NCBI GenBank assembly: GCA_026413225.1
Contig: CM048553.1
Span: forward strand, 134,818,190-134,882,189
Reading direction: 5' to 3'
DNA length: 64,000 nucleotides
Source of the DNA: Otis tarda
Taxonomy: Eukaryota > Chordata > Aves > Otidiformes > Otididae
In this document: positions 25,700-38,469 of the stretch, in pieces
Layout: the number at the start of each line of letters is the position of its first letter
How positions within the stretch are numbered: position 1 is the first letter of the stretch
Translations under genes and position numbers: made by a program
Notes under the pieces: model-generated
Told to the model about the DNA's origin: nothing
Database searches by the model: none
Seen by the model: the letters and a program-made list of their open reading frames with translations, nothing else

Positions 25700-25704
25700 A
25701 TCTT
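25700..25704 (+). repeat. Target-site duplication, right copy (ATCTT)
   Basis: Immediately follows the LTR end ...GAACA at 25699 and is identical to 25140-25144. Confidence 0.85.
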
Positions 25705-27689
25705 TTGTAACGTCTTTTAAAGACACTTATCTGAGGTTTTAATTCTAACAGAATTGTTACAGGCTGGCCTCACCGGTCTATTCAGCATAGGAAAAGGCAT
25801 AAGGGTAATTTCAGAGACAAATTTTCGATATTTAGTAGAAATTTAACTGGGCTGATGTGTTCCAATCAGTCTTTTAAGATAAAAAAGGGTTGTACAAGTA
25901 GGAAGATGCTGAAGTGAATCCCTCTCAAAATCCCTTTAAACAACTGAGATCCTCAAGTCTCTGTATGTCCCAAATTGTTTTGCAGTTTGATGAAAAAAAA
26001 AATGTCTCTTCAAATAAATATTTTGCATTTTGCTGGAAGGGTCATTAGTAAAATGCATAAACAGCATTGGAAGCAGAAGTCCCATAAGACTATCATGGTC
26101 CCTTCTTGCCCTCGCCTCCCAAATAAATGCCTGGGAGTTGCTGGAATGTACAACTGGACAATTTACTCCCTTTCCCAGGTCCTGTGATCTTCTCTGCACT
26201 GGGACACAGCCCGTCTAGAAAGGATTGTTTTCTTCACTCTTCTGGTATTAGCTGCAGAGCCTTAGGAGGAGCATCTCCTATGAAATGGGAGATGTGAGTT
26301 CAAATATTAATCTTATGGACTGAAGATGGGTTTCACAGCCACAAAGCAATGCTTTGTCATGCTGGTGCTTAGCTGAACTTCATCAGAAAATGCTGGAAAA
26401 GAGAAGGAAGCCAGGACTTAAAATCTGCCTCCCTCTTCAGCACTTCAAATTGACTGGTTTAGTCTTATCTTGTGTGTGTGCTGGACAATAGGAATCTCAT
26501 TTTAGTTATTTCCATTTTCATTCCTGCTTAACATGTTAGAAATTTTAATGTGTAAAACAGGTTTGCAAGCTTTACTATTCAAACTAGAGATCTAATTAGT
26601 AACAGAAACAGCCTAATTTATAACTTCTATGTACAAGTATACCAAGACTTAAACTAGTTGGTTCTGGGTAGAATAATTAAATCAGCTGCAGCATTAAACA
26701 ATGCTGTATATAATGAAGTGTATTGAATAAATAATTATAATGAAGTGTATTGACAGCTGAATGCTATTTGTAAAGCATTCCTTAAAAGATATGTTTGTAC
26801 ATAGAGAGTACTTATTACCAGAAAGGGACGTTGCAATAATAGGAAATTAGTAAGATACCTTATAAAAGGCTGCAAGGAAATTAGATTATTTTAGATATGT
26901 TTCTCTCACTATTTCATTTATTCCTTTGGTTATATGAGTTACAATGTTTGTGATTTTGCTGATAGCTCAGAGAAGATAGGTATAATTCAGTATTCACAGA
27001 TGCAATTTGTCAGTGAGGTGTAAAACTTACCGTAAGATCTTTCTCATTGTAACAAAGATCCCGTGTATCTTTGATTTTTATGAAATATTCACAATAGTAT
27101 TGTACGTGGACCTGCAAGGCAATCAAATCTCAATTATTCACATGTTAATATTATTCTCACCCTTTGAATTTCTGCAGCACATTTTTCTGACTGCTCATTT
27201 GAATATGAGAGAACCCACTAGACAACTACTTTTCTTTGTGTTATAAAAATATTGTAAATTTGCATTGCAAAGAACAACGACAAGAAAGAAAAGTTCAATG
27301 TTCTATTCAAAGTCTATTTAAATTAGTGCATAGCAAAACCAGGCAAAAATAAAATGAGAATTTTTACAAAATAAAAAAGGAATAGTTCACTAAATCCCTT
27401 GTTAAATGACTAAAGAATAGAGGAAATACAGACTGTAGTACTCTGCTGTTTTGAAAACAGTTTTGATGGTAATAATTAAAGAGTTTTGTTGTGTATAATT
27501 TTCATGCAAGTCTTGTCTGGCAGAAGATTTTGTGTAGATTTTGTCCCCTTGTCATTTTTGTTATTTATGTGTCAGTTGTGCCCAAACATACCTGTGACCA
27601 GCTGAGGTCACATCGTTATGATAGAAGCTATATAAAAATACATTCAGAGACAGCTCTTAGTCAAAAAAATGCAAGTGTGAAGTCTAAAA

Positions 27690-27785
27690 AGTGGAAACAG
27701 AGGCACAAAAAAGTCTCTTACTGACAGTTGTACAGCAGGCTAGTGGAAGACACAGGTCTACCAGCAAAGTCTGTTCCTTTCTAGA
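27690..27785 (+). mobile_element. Probable ancient MIR-like SINE remnant
   Basis: GTGGAAACAGAGGCACAAAA, then aagtctcttactgacagttg, then TACAGCAGGCTAGTGGAAGA, cacaggtctaccagcaaagtctgttcctttc. The order and wording fit the amniote MIR/CORE-SINE core (ggaaactgaggcacagag ... cacacagcaagctagtggcagag ... caggtct ... agtctgtgctctttcc). The best of the faint old repeats in the window. Confidence 0.55.
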
Positions 27786-28682
27786 AAAGTGGTCTTACTT
27801 GTGAGACAATACCTCTGTGAGTTTAATAAAATCAGTTCAGCTACACAGCTGATAAACATACACAGACAATATTAACAAGATGCTAAGAATATAAGGACAG
27901 ATAGAACTTTTTTTTGCTGGACCTTCACAAAGATGAACCCAATACTGGCCATGTTAAGTTTTCCCAACAGAATTTGCACACTGAAGTGTTGTGCATTGCC
28001 ACCACAGGGGATGCCAGTAGTTCTCTGTTCACCAGCTACATGACAGCATTAACTTTTATCTTTATGCCTAGCTACTCTGCCGTGTTACCTCTTCAGTTTG
28101 GGTCATTAGGGCTCTTTAAGCTAAAATGGCTATGCTATTGTCCCTTTAACTCCTGTGTAAATACAGGTATATCTAAGATGAATTAAACTTGCTAGTTCTC
28201 AGATAATATCAGCAGCCAACATGGAGCTCAATATGCATTATATTTATGTTTTGTAAGTGATTTGTCTTCAAACTATTATGGTACCAACCGTAAAATTATG
28301 ACTGATTGCAATATTCAGGTTAACTATATATTGACATGACTACAACATGCATGATCTGCACAGCAATCTAGAAATATACAGTATTGAGTCTGTCATATCA
28401 TAAAGCTCAGAGGCTTTTGGTCAAGGCACTTTTCCTAGTTTTCCATTATGAAATTTGTGCATGTATCTTGTGTTTCTAGAATGTATTTAAAATTGATACA
28501 CCTACAAGAAAACATTTTTTTCTTGTTTTCTATGGTGTTTTCTCCAAATATTGTAATATGAAGTTGTTAAGCAAGTTAAAGCTATTTGACTGATAGGTCC
28601 ACTGCATGCATTCTTTTCATAAAGCAGACCATTTGCTAGGACTTGAGAAAGCTGCTCACACGTCTCCATTGTGCTTTCTTAC

Positions 28683-28755
28683 CTGAAGGGCGGAGTTTGG
28701 ATCCTGTGTGATGGAGACAGTCAAAGTGCTGATGGCTGTGGCCATTTTGTTCACC
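28683..28755 (-). other. Exon-like antisense segment with start codon and consensus donor
   Basis: On the minus strand an ATG at 28745 sits in a good start context (AACAAAATGGCC, A at -3 and G at +4). It opens 21 codons (starting MATAISTLTVS, ending PNSALQ) directly up to CAG|GTAAGA, with the GT at 28682-28681. The segment is GC-richer than its surroundings. No known protein comes to mind, and no matching downstream exon was located on the minus strand. It could be a first exon of an antisense transcript, a conserved element, or coincidence. Confidence 0.2.
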
Positions 28756-30070
28756 AGGAATCTTGTGGAGTTCAGTTACAATAGTTTCTTTTCTCATCAG
28801 TCTATCTTAATATATGGTAGCTATTGATTTAAAATATGGAACTTCTACTAGTTAGTGTCAAGCTTTAGGTGTCCAGAATAGAGGTCATTATTCCTTTTCA
28901 TCTTGAGAAATGAACTGAGTTTTAACTGTGAGCAGTATTTAACTGGATTCTCTTCTTGCCTGAGCTGTTACTGTGATATGATCAAAAGTATGAACAGGTT
29001 AAAAAATAGTAACATAATTCTTAGCTGTAAGAGATGGCCTATATTTGATTGCTATCTAAATGACCTCCTTCTTACAAAATAAATTTTCACTATTTAGAAG
29101 TATGCATATTTTTTGACATTTCTGTTGTCTAATATAGCTAAAGAAAACCCAGTAGCCTCACGGGACAATTTTTTTCATTTCACTTCCATCTAAGGAAATT
29201 CATCTAAGTGGAGTGACCTGCTGGCAGGTGGAATTTGCATACACGTGAACAAAATCAAGTGCACATCAGAAGTAAGAGACTACAAAATCACAGAAAGTGA
29301 GGTTTTTTTTCTTTTACCAAATCTTTCCCAGGAATAATGTGGATACTTCCATTTGAGATATGCCTGAACACATTTAGACTTGTGACTTCAGAGGAAAGCA
29401 CAGCAGCAAGCAAATCTGTGTTTCCATAATTAAGGAAGATTGTTTTCATACTTTTTAATTCTAGGAATATAAGGGCCACTTCTGCTTCCCCTGTCTTTTC
29501 CTATCTTCTACTGAATCAATAGGGAAAATTGTTCTAATAGAAACATATTGATGGCAGTAAAGAACTGTATGTTACCTGCCCTGCACTGCTCACTATGGTC
29601 AATTATATTTAACTGTTGATAAATATGCTCTGGATGACACTTAACAAGCAAAACAGAGTTGTCCTTCATTGTTAGAGTTTGTTCTCTACATGGCCTTGAA
29701 TGTTCATTTCTTTGGAATAAGATACATATTCATTCTCTTGTTTTGCAGTTTCTAGATGACTAGGTACTTTAAAAGTCAATACTGAATTTCTAAGCAGAAA
29801 TCCACATATGATTACAGTAAAGTTCCACTATCACAACATTGTATTAAGAGATGTATTGGTATATTTTATAACTGTAAAAATAAGAAGTTTTAATTTGACT
29901 TACTGACAGGACTTAAAAATGGGCTACCTTGGTTTTCTTGATAACTGTTTTTAGTATATATTAACTCTTCTGAATCTAGATTCACCCTAAGTGAAAAATG
30001 AAAAGTGAATTATTGCTGGAAAAATAATCCAAAGTCAGGTGTAACTGTATGCTTTGAAACATGATTCTCT

Positions 30071-30490
<420 letters not shown>

Positions 30491-31714
30491 TAAGATGTTG
30501 GATCTAGCAGAATTTTCTAAGTATTAGATGTTACCTAGATATTACTAAATGTTTGTTGCTATAAACTGCTGATTTATTAAACATGTAACTTCTGGCTACT
30601 TTATGCTTCTCTATGCAATCTCATTGCAGTGAACATGATTACCCATGTGAGGAAAATATAAGTATTTTCTCTTAGACTGTAGTTGGTAAATTTAATGTAA
30701 TATAACAAGACTTACCTAATAGATGTTGTTATTTTGCATTTAATGAGTTCAAAATAATATCTAAGCCAATGGTGTGTCAGATTTTATACAGAAGCAAAAG
30801 AATGAGTTTTGTTAGTCCTTGAAATTGTACCAAATCAAATTGCAATGCTGTTACTCGTTTAGAGAAGTTTATTATTAAAAACTTAGGCTGAAGTTATTCC
30901 CACATAATGTTGTGGACACCGTTCATCTGAAGTCCAAACTAAAAAAAAAATATAGTGTAATATTTTTGTTTTCTAGTGCTTTGTTATGAATGCTTATGTG
31001 AGGTCTGATTGTTTCAGGAAGAAAGTGTTACCTCTGAAAGCTATTTACATTTAGATATGGAGACTGACAATGATAAAACCATCTGGAGTTCAGTACTAAC
31101 CTCATCTGTCATATATATAGTAAAGATGTACGGTACAGCAAGATGTTTGGTAGGAGCCAGAGAATCTTTCACTAGACCTCTGAACTATGTTACTTAGATC
31201 CAAATCCATGTATGCAATGGCTGTGTCAGGAAAAGGTGAAGCGTAGCTGGTGCTTTGGCTGTAACAAGTCATAAAGAATGGATATGGCTCATTCAGTTTC
31301 AGTTTCTCAGGCTGTGGAAATCCGTTTTTCTGATTATTTGTAGAAATTGAGGTATTTGTGTTAGATGGGTTGTTGTTTTGTCACAGTTGCTCAACAGTAA
31401 TCTTAAGTTTTATGATCCCTGTATTTTGAGTTAAAAAAAAAAACAGTTAAAGAAATACTATTACATTTTAGGGGATATTATTTTACAAGTTTTTAAGAAT
31501 TTTTTTTTTATATATGCGTGAAATAAAAGAACTCAAGTGATAAAGGATGGCAGCAAAGTCCACCTGTGGGATGGCGTTATTAGAAGATACTCCTGGAGCG
31601 GTGGTCTCTGAGCAATAGGCCATGTAATGCCATCAGTGCATTATTTACAGCTCCTTGCACACTGGTCTGACCAGATTTTTTAAACTGTTTTCCTAAGGCA
31701 ATAGATCTGTTATT

Positions 31715-31830
31715 ACTATGACTACTGTCGCTAGTCTCTTTTAGTAGTTCTTCTGGCATCTATAATATGCCAAGCGCTTTGTACAAGGAGAAGCCCTTGC
31801 TCTACTCAGAGTACTTTTGTGCTTTGTATA
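31715..31830 (+). mobile_element. Possible ancient MIR3/L3-like remnant
   Basis: ATAATATGCCAAGCGCTTTG followed by tacaaggagaagcccttgctctactcagag recalls the (tactatgtgccaagcgctttac ... ccctgccc ... agagcttac) end of old amniote LINE/SINE families. Similarity judged by eye only. Confidence 0.35.
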
Positions 31831-33279
31831 GAAGGTAAGTAAAATTGTTGTAAAAGAAAGTAAGAGATCAATAATTAATTGAATTGTTCAAATCTTTTAA
31901 TAATAACAGAAAGTTTATTCAATACTAAGTTTTAAATGTATAGTCTTAAAATACTTTTTGATTATTTTGCAAAGTCTTGTGATGTCATATTTCATGCCAC
32001 AATTCCTGATGTATCAAGGAATATAAAGAATAAGCAAGGTGAAATTTTCTTTTAATTGTTCCAATCCCACTTACTCTTTCTGTATATGAAATACTGTTGT
32101 CACTGGTATTGTCTGACAAAGAAAACAACTTTGTAGAAGTAGCACTTCTCATTAGACAACCTGTTTCTATGAATTCTTTTTATTAGCAGCAGACATTAAC
32201 AGTCACCTCAAAATAATGAGGAGCTGATAGATACAATTTACTTGGCATTATGACCCAGAAGAATAACTTATGTGAAAATTGTGCATTTAAATGGAAGGAA
32301 GTAGTAGGTAGACTCATTACTATGAAACTACTCAATGAAAAAAGACTTTGTTCTCTGTCCTGAGTGTCTTGCATTCTGAAATAAACAGAACACATGGTTT
32401 TATATCAACTGTCAAGGTACGGAAAGGGGACAAGAAAAGCCTTTTACAGATGTACAAATAAACTTGATTAGCACAGCTGGATTTTCTTTTAAATTGAATT
32501 AAATATATTAGTAATATAATGAGGGCTGGATGGCAGTCAGTTTTGGAAGCTGTTTGAACAAGGGAATATTTGAAAAAAAAACATAGTATATGCCTTATAC
32601 TACTGTCCACTCTAGTACTCAGTACTTCATAAAAGAAGAAATTTAGACTGTATTATTAATCTACATTAGTTCCTTCATGGTTTTGGCAAACTGACCATTT
32701 ATGTTAGTTCCTATCTTCTATGGAGTCTTACCATTCAAAATTATGATATCCTCTACAGCAGCTTTACCCGTGAGTCACAAACTGTTTGCATCTATGTAAC
32801 TGAAATTAAAAATTGAACTTGTAAATTCCTGTAGATGTATACCATACTGCACAATTCACTGAAAATACTGCTGCAATTCCCGTCCAGTTGTAGGTGATGG
32901 AATCACATTAATGATGTGCATTAGATTCCTGTCTAAATATTTCTTCTAAAGTGGAGTCCCAAAGTGTTAGGGTCCATAGGTATAGAATAAGGCATCTTGT
33001 TTAATAAATTCCTCAGAAGTACAAAGCTAAAGTATTGGTAGTATCCTCAGTCTTGGCAGCTTCCTGTGGGTTATTATAATTGGCCTGCTGGTCTCCTTGG
33101 ACAGCTCTCAAGTTCCTACGAATGTGTTTGGTGGCCAGGGATGTGTAATGGCTATGCCACAGATATTGTAACTTCAGGGAAGTGGATTTCATGAGCTGTG
33201 TGGTTATTTCCAAGTATTCTGTTCCATGAAGTGCAACATGCTCTAAAAAGTTGTGGGGGAGAGATTGTAAAGGAGCACA

Positions 33280-33293
33280 AAAAAAAAAAAAAA
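33280..33293 (+). repeat. A homopolymer (14 A)
   Basis: Run of A between GGAGCAC and CCCTCAG. No adjacent retroelement recognised. Confidence 0.8.
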
Positions 33294-35470
33294 CCCTCAG
33301 ATTTTATTGGTATTATTGTGAAGTTTTGTGTAGTTTCTTTAAGTGATATTGTATCTTCATGGCAATAGCATGTTTTCCTGGCCCACAGCAGGCAGGGACA
33401 AGTCAGTACTGAGCACAGGAGTCTGCTTTGTAATTATTATTTTCTGAATTGCTTCAGACTGGAGCCAAGAAAATGTCCAAGTTGGTCTAGGACAAAACTG
33501 CAAGTTCCCAGTTGTGGGAACATATCCACATAATCCCCTCTGCTGGATCACCTCAGAAGTTTTTCATTCATTTGAAAACATCTATAATTTAGAGAATATT
33601 TGACTACATTTGCCTCCTTGCCATTTAGGGCAAAGAGATAGAGAAAGAGGAATTATTCTGAAGAAATAATCGGCCCATGAGCTTTACCAAGGGTGATTTC
33701 ACCCCTCTGTGGTGAGAGGAGGACTAGAGACCTGCTTGCTCCAGAGCAAATGGTACAAGTCTCTCATTGCAGCTGTGGGCTAAGGAGCGAGCTGCAGCAA
33801 GAATGAAACTCTTGGGTATGTGACACAGAATACTGTTCTTCATCTGATGTTTTCTCCTACCTTTGTAGTTCTTCATAAGGGTCACAGCAATGCAATTTAA
33901 CTTTTTTATCCATTCCAACACACATGAATTCTGTGAAGCCAAATATCAAGGCATTTAATATTCAGTAACTTCATATTTTTTGTTTACCTTAGGTATTTGG
34001 CAAATACATGTAATAGCTTTCATGTAGAATTCTGGTATAGCTATCATAGCAACCTCTACATCATAATACTCCTTTGATTTGCTTGGTTTATAGTTTGTAG
34101 CCTTATATTTTATAATTAGATGACCTATTTTTTTTTCCTCTTTCTCATCCATTTTTAAACCAGTGTAAATCCTTTAACCTCACAATATGTTTTGGTTCGC
34201 ACTAGAATAAGAGCCAAGCTGCCTCACAGGCACCTTGGGAATGCAAATTAAATACTGCAAGGCTGGTCTTTTTGGTTTCTTCTGTTGCTTTCTTTAACAC
34301 ACCATAGAATTTCAGTCTTGGATACTGAGAAAAAGGAAGACGATTACAGTGCCAAGAGTAAAAAAGACCCTGTAGTTCTTCAGCTGATGTCCTTTTTAAC
34401 TAATATATTAGTTCCACTGTAGCTTCAATCCTGTTTTGTTGCTGTAAGTATTATTCACGTATGTCTGCCTTCAGGTCGAAATTAGATACAGTCTCTGAGT
34501 ACCAAGTGAGTGCATACTGACATGTAGCCTAAGGTAAGATGGCGGTTGCAGATAATTACTTTAGGTGACATATTCTATTGCACATCCTTTTGAGAAGCAC
34601 AAAAGCCCTACAGGGGCTTTCTAAATGATGACTGACCAGAAGAAAACATCCAAGGAGAAGAGCAGGTAATAAAGAGAGCCTTTAGAGAGGCTCAACATAT
34701 ACCTTTGTTGTAAATTGAATTGATGTGACAATAGCGCTGTTTTTCCTTTTGTCTCCCTTGCCTCTACTCAAAATAGATCTTCTCTATTTTATATTTGTAA
34801 TGTCTAGCAATTCTGAGAGGCTTCACTGCATATTTGCAGAACTAGGACTTTCCAGAGTGAATCAATTCTTCACCTCAATCTGAAAAACGGACAACATTAA
34901 TTATGTCATGAATGTTTGTATTTCAAAAGAATAAATACTTGTGCTGCTTTAGTGAACTCATTTGTGAAAAATGGACTTTGGCTTGAAACATGACACACCT
35001 GTACAAATTTCCTGGATGATTAAGCTTTCTTTAAACCAATGGTACAGTAAGAAAGGAAATTCAAAACAGAATTAGCGATTGTTCAGTTTTAACTTTGCTA
35101 TCAGCCTTCAGTCAGTAGCATGCAAGTACAACAATCCTAGAAGACATTCATTTGTACGAGCGTAACTCATGACTTGTCGAAGCAATCCTGTTACTCTTAC
35201 CCACCTACCTCTAGCTACCACGATAACAAGATACACCTGTGCAGGATAACAGGAAAGCACTGCTATCTTGTTTCAAAGTGTATAGTGGATGAGCAACTGG
35301 AAAGGTTTCTTATTTTGCTTCTGGGAAGTCTGTAAAGACTGGAGTTTTAATGTGACATTCCAGCCAAGGACAATGGCTGCCTTCGAGAAACCTCAGAGAT
35401 TGTATTGATATAATGAAAAAGTGGGAACACTTTGATATTTTAACATATATTTTAATGAGACATTTAAAAT

Positions 35471-35514
35471 ATTATATGCATATTTTGCATATAATGCAAA
35501 TGCATATTATATGC
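35471..35514. repeat. Nested inverted/direct repeats around a POU octamer
   Basis: ATTATATGC occurs at 35471-35479 and 35506-35514. Its exact reverse complement GCATATAAT lies between them at 35487-35495, so the middle copy can pair with either side. The octamer ATGCAAAT (35494-35501) sits in the second loop. Such AT-rich palindromes may form hairpins or bind dimeric homeodomain/POU factors. Seen directly; function unknown. Confidence 0.7.
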
Positions 35515-37859
35515 ATTCACATAATAATGAATTATATATTCAGACTATATTTCAGGTTTATACTTTTAAGACATTGGATATTGCATGTTCACATTACTGG
35601 ACTAGAAAGGGCAATACGCTTCATAGAAAATTCTTTGGCCCATTGTTACTTTTGCAGGTGCATATTCTAATGTTTTGTACGTATCAGTATTGGATCATGA
35701 GTAAATAATCTGAGAACTGTAATTCAGTAATATGCATGTAATTATCCAAATAAGCCTTAGTCATTAAAGTATTTAAGTATTGATAAGTCATAATAATCAT
35801 ATATTGTATCATTTTCAACACTTAATGTTGTACCTCAAAGAATTTTGTATTCTTCTGGTGTAATAAACCACTTTTTCCTGAGTAGTGTTTAAGCAAGAAC
35901 AAAATCACACATGTGAAATACTGCATAAGGAATTATCATTATAATGTAAGTTTAAACCAAAAAATATGTTTAATAAGAAAATACTTGAATCAGCAGAAAT
36001 TATTTATCCATAAACCTATCCACAAACCTACAAAACCTATGAGATGCTGTAGATATTGTCTTATAGTGGGGATGACTTTTAAAGTTGCTGTACTCATGTA
36101 GCTATTTGCTGAATAATTCCCCAAACAAGGTCAATCACTATTGTAAAACAGTTGTCAACATCAAGGCCAGATTTTGAGAAATTTTATTTGATTCAATATT
36201 TTTTATATTGAAAAAAACATTAAGTAATGATAAAGAATAAATTTAAATACCAACAAAACCAAATAAACAAACAAAACCCATAAGAATTGTATATATATAT
36301 AGTCATGATTAAAATAATGCCTGTGATGTCTCAGGACCCTAAGGATATCAACTTAGACCTGTGCTGTCTTCATTAAAGTTTTTCCAACAAATCACATCTT
36401 AGTCAATGTCCTCATCATCCAGCCCTCAGACATGAACAGAATATTACAGTACATTACAAAAAGACAATTAACTCTTGTTGTCCCTCTGTAGTCCTGTTTG
36501 TTGTGTGGTTTTTTTACCAGTATTTTCTCATCCTATAGTCACATTGATGTGAACAAATTCAGGTACCATTCATGCATATAAAGCAACTCATAGAAAAGAA
36601 GGAACCGTTATTTTTAACAATCACCACTTTATCAACAGTTCAGGGCAGGACACCATTGCACAATTGATGTATGGCTGTTCCAGAAGTGCAAGCTGAATAT
36701 TTCATCGTGTAACAAAAATCCATATTTTAACGGAATGAGCCATGTCATTAGATTGTTAGTTTTACTCCCTATATCAAAATGTTCTATTTCCCTCTTAGTG
36801 GGACTTGGTCACTCTTACTCATTATAAAAACTGAAACTACAATTTAGATCTGACATGCACATTAGGATTCACTTAGTCTTCTACACGGCCAGCTCATCTT
36901 TAAAATTGTGGACACGTTGTTATGGGATCTTTCTGTGTCCTTCCCTACTTCTTTATGTGTCTGTATATAGCACAGGGTCTAATCTGCATTAAATGCTACT
37001 TTTTAAAATAATTTCATTGGGTTTCATAAGGCTTTAAACTTTAAATCCCTCAAATCTACTTGCAAAAAATGTTAATGGATGTGATATATCCATTTTAATT
37101 TTGTAAGTGCTTTTCAAGACCTTTAAACAATGTTATGTCAAAGTTCCCAGTACTTCAACCTTGATTCCATGCACATCTTGATGAGATTATTTTTTTAGCA
37201 AACAATATACAGTAGTTCCTTCTTGATTTTAGTGTAACTATACTTTATTTCTCTTGTAGCTCTATAAGAAGTTGCAAAAATTGTTTTTCTTTGTGGCAGA
37301 CAATTGCATACTTTTTCTTAAATATACTGTCTTTGATTAGTGATTGCTGGGAGCATGAAAATTTGTAAAGCTATTCTACAATGTTTAATTCTGAACTGTC
37401 ATAGCATCATACAGTGATAAAACCACTGTCATGATAGGTTCTCTCATTACATTTGTCTCAGTGTCTCATGTGGGATGTACTGTGTAACAAGAAGGATTAT
37501 CTCTAGGATGCTCTACAATTTTTGGTTTTGTTGTTCTAGGAGGTTTCGTATTGTCTATAGCTTCACTTTTTTACTTGATCTAGCTTGATCCAATTTGATA
37601 GACTATCTTTCATGCATTTGGCTTCTTTCACTTCAAACAGCATCTTATCTGGGCTCAGTCTGTTATTTTCTTCTTGATCATTTGACAATACTTTCTTCAT
37701 TATCTCATCATGTACTGCCTGAGTTAGTACTGCTAATATAATATTGCTTGGTTTTGTATGTGTGCCTGCCATATCTCCATGTTTTCTTATTCTTATGTTA
37801 AAGCATTTCACTTGCTGATCTTGCTCCAAAAGGCATGTGGAGAAACTCTTGTTTACATG

Positions 37860-38469
37860 TCCACTTGCAGCCCAGAAAGCCAACCAAATCCTTGGTTGCA
37901 TCAACAGAAGCACGGCCAGCAGGTTGAGGGAGGTGATTCTCCCCTTCTACTCTGCTCTTGTGAGACCCCACCTGGAGTACTGCATATGAATATGAAGAAC
38001 ATGGACCTGTCGGAGCAGGTCCAGAGAAGGGCCACAAAGACGATCAGAGGGCTGGAGCACCTCTCCTGTGAAGACAGGCTGAGAGTTGGGCCTGTTCAGC
38101 CTGAAGAAGAGAAGGCTCTGGGGAGAACTTATACCAGCCTTCCAGTACCTAAAGGGAGCTTATAAGAAAGATGAGGAGAAACTTTTTAGCAGGGCCTGTT
38201 GTGATAGTACAAAGGGTACTGGCTTTAAAATAGAAGGAGGCAGATTCAGACTGGATATAAGGAAAAAAAAAATACAATGAGGGTGGTGGAACACTGGAAC
38301 AGATTTCCCAGAGAGGTGGTTGATGCCCCATCCCTGGAAACGTTCAAGGCCAGGTTGGATGGGGCTCTGAGCAACCTGATCTAGTTGGAGATGTCCCTGC
38401 TTCTTGCAGGGAGGTTGGACTAGATGACCTTTAAAGGTCCCTTCCAACCCTAACTATTCTATGATTCTA
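37860..38469 (+). mobile_element. CR1 LINE, 3' part with ORF2 fragment
   Basis: Runs from CTTGCAGCCCAGAAAGCCAA through the ORF2 C-terminal segment (translation includes QVQRRATKTIRGLEHLSCED), the GGTTGGACTAGATGACCTTT 3' UTR and the terminal ATTCTATGATTCT. The coding frame is broken by small deletions, one near 37981 (TACTGCATATGAATATG) and others later. Related copies lie at 59375-59931 (+) and 63340-64000 (-). Confidence 0.95.

Larger units (their letters stand above)
25705..30070. other. Noncoding block upstream of the RALYL exon (presumed intron)
   Basis: Mostly AT-rich, with no confident exon. It contains a probable MIR-like relic (27690-27785) and an exon-like antisense segment (28683-28755), listed separately. 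The overlapping open frames at 25936-26218 on both strands have no family resemblance. Confidence 0.55.

Noticed and set aside
33013..33213. 66-codon minus-strand frame in a slightly GC-richer patch
   Set aside because: Reads like plausible protein but has no recognised family, conserved motif or flanking splice pair.
35413..35708. 85- and 65-codon overlapping frames
   Set aside because: Span the AT-rich palindromic array; composition artefact.
37758..38165. 135-codon frame
   Set aside because: Runs from unique sequence into a CR1 copy in a mixed frame; not a gene.
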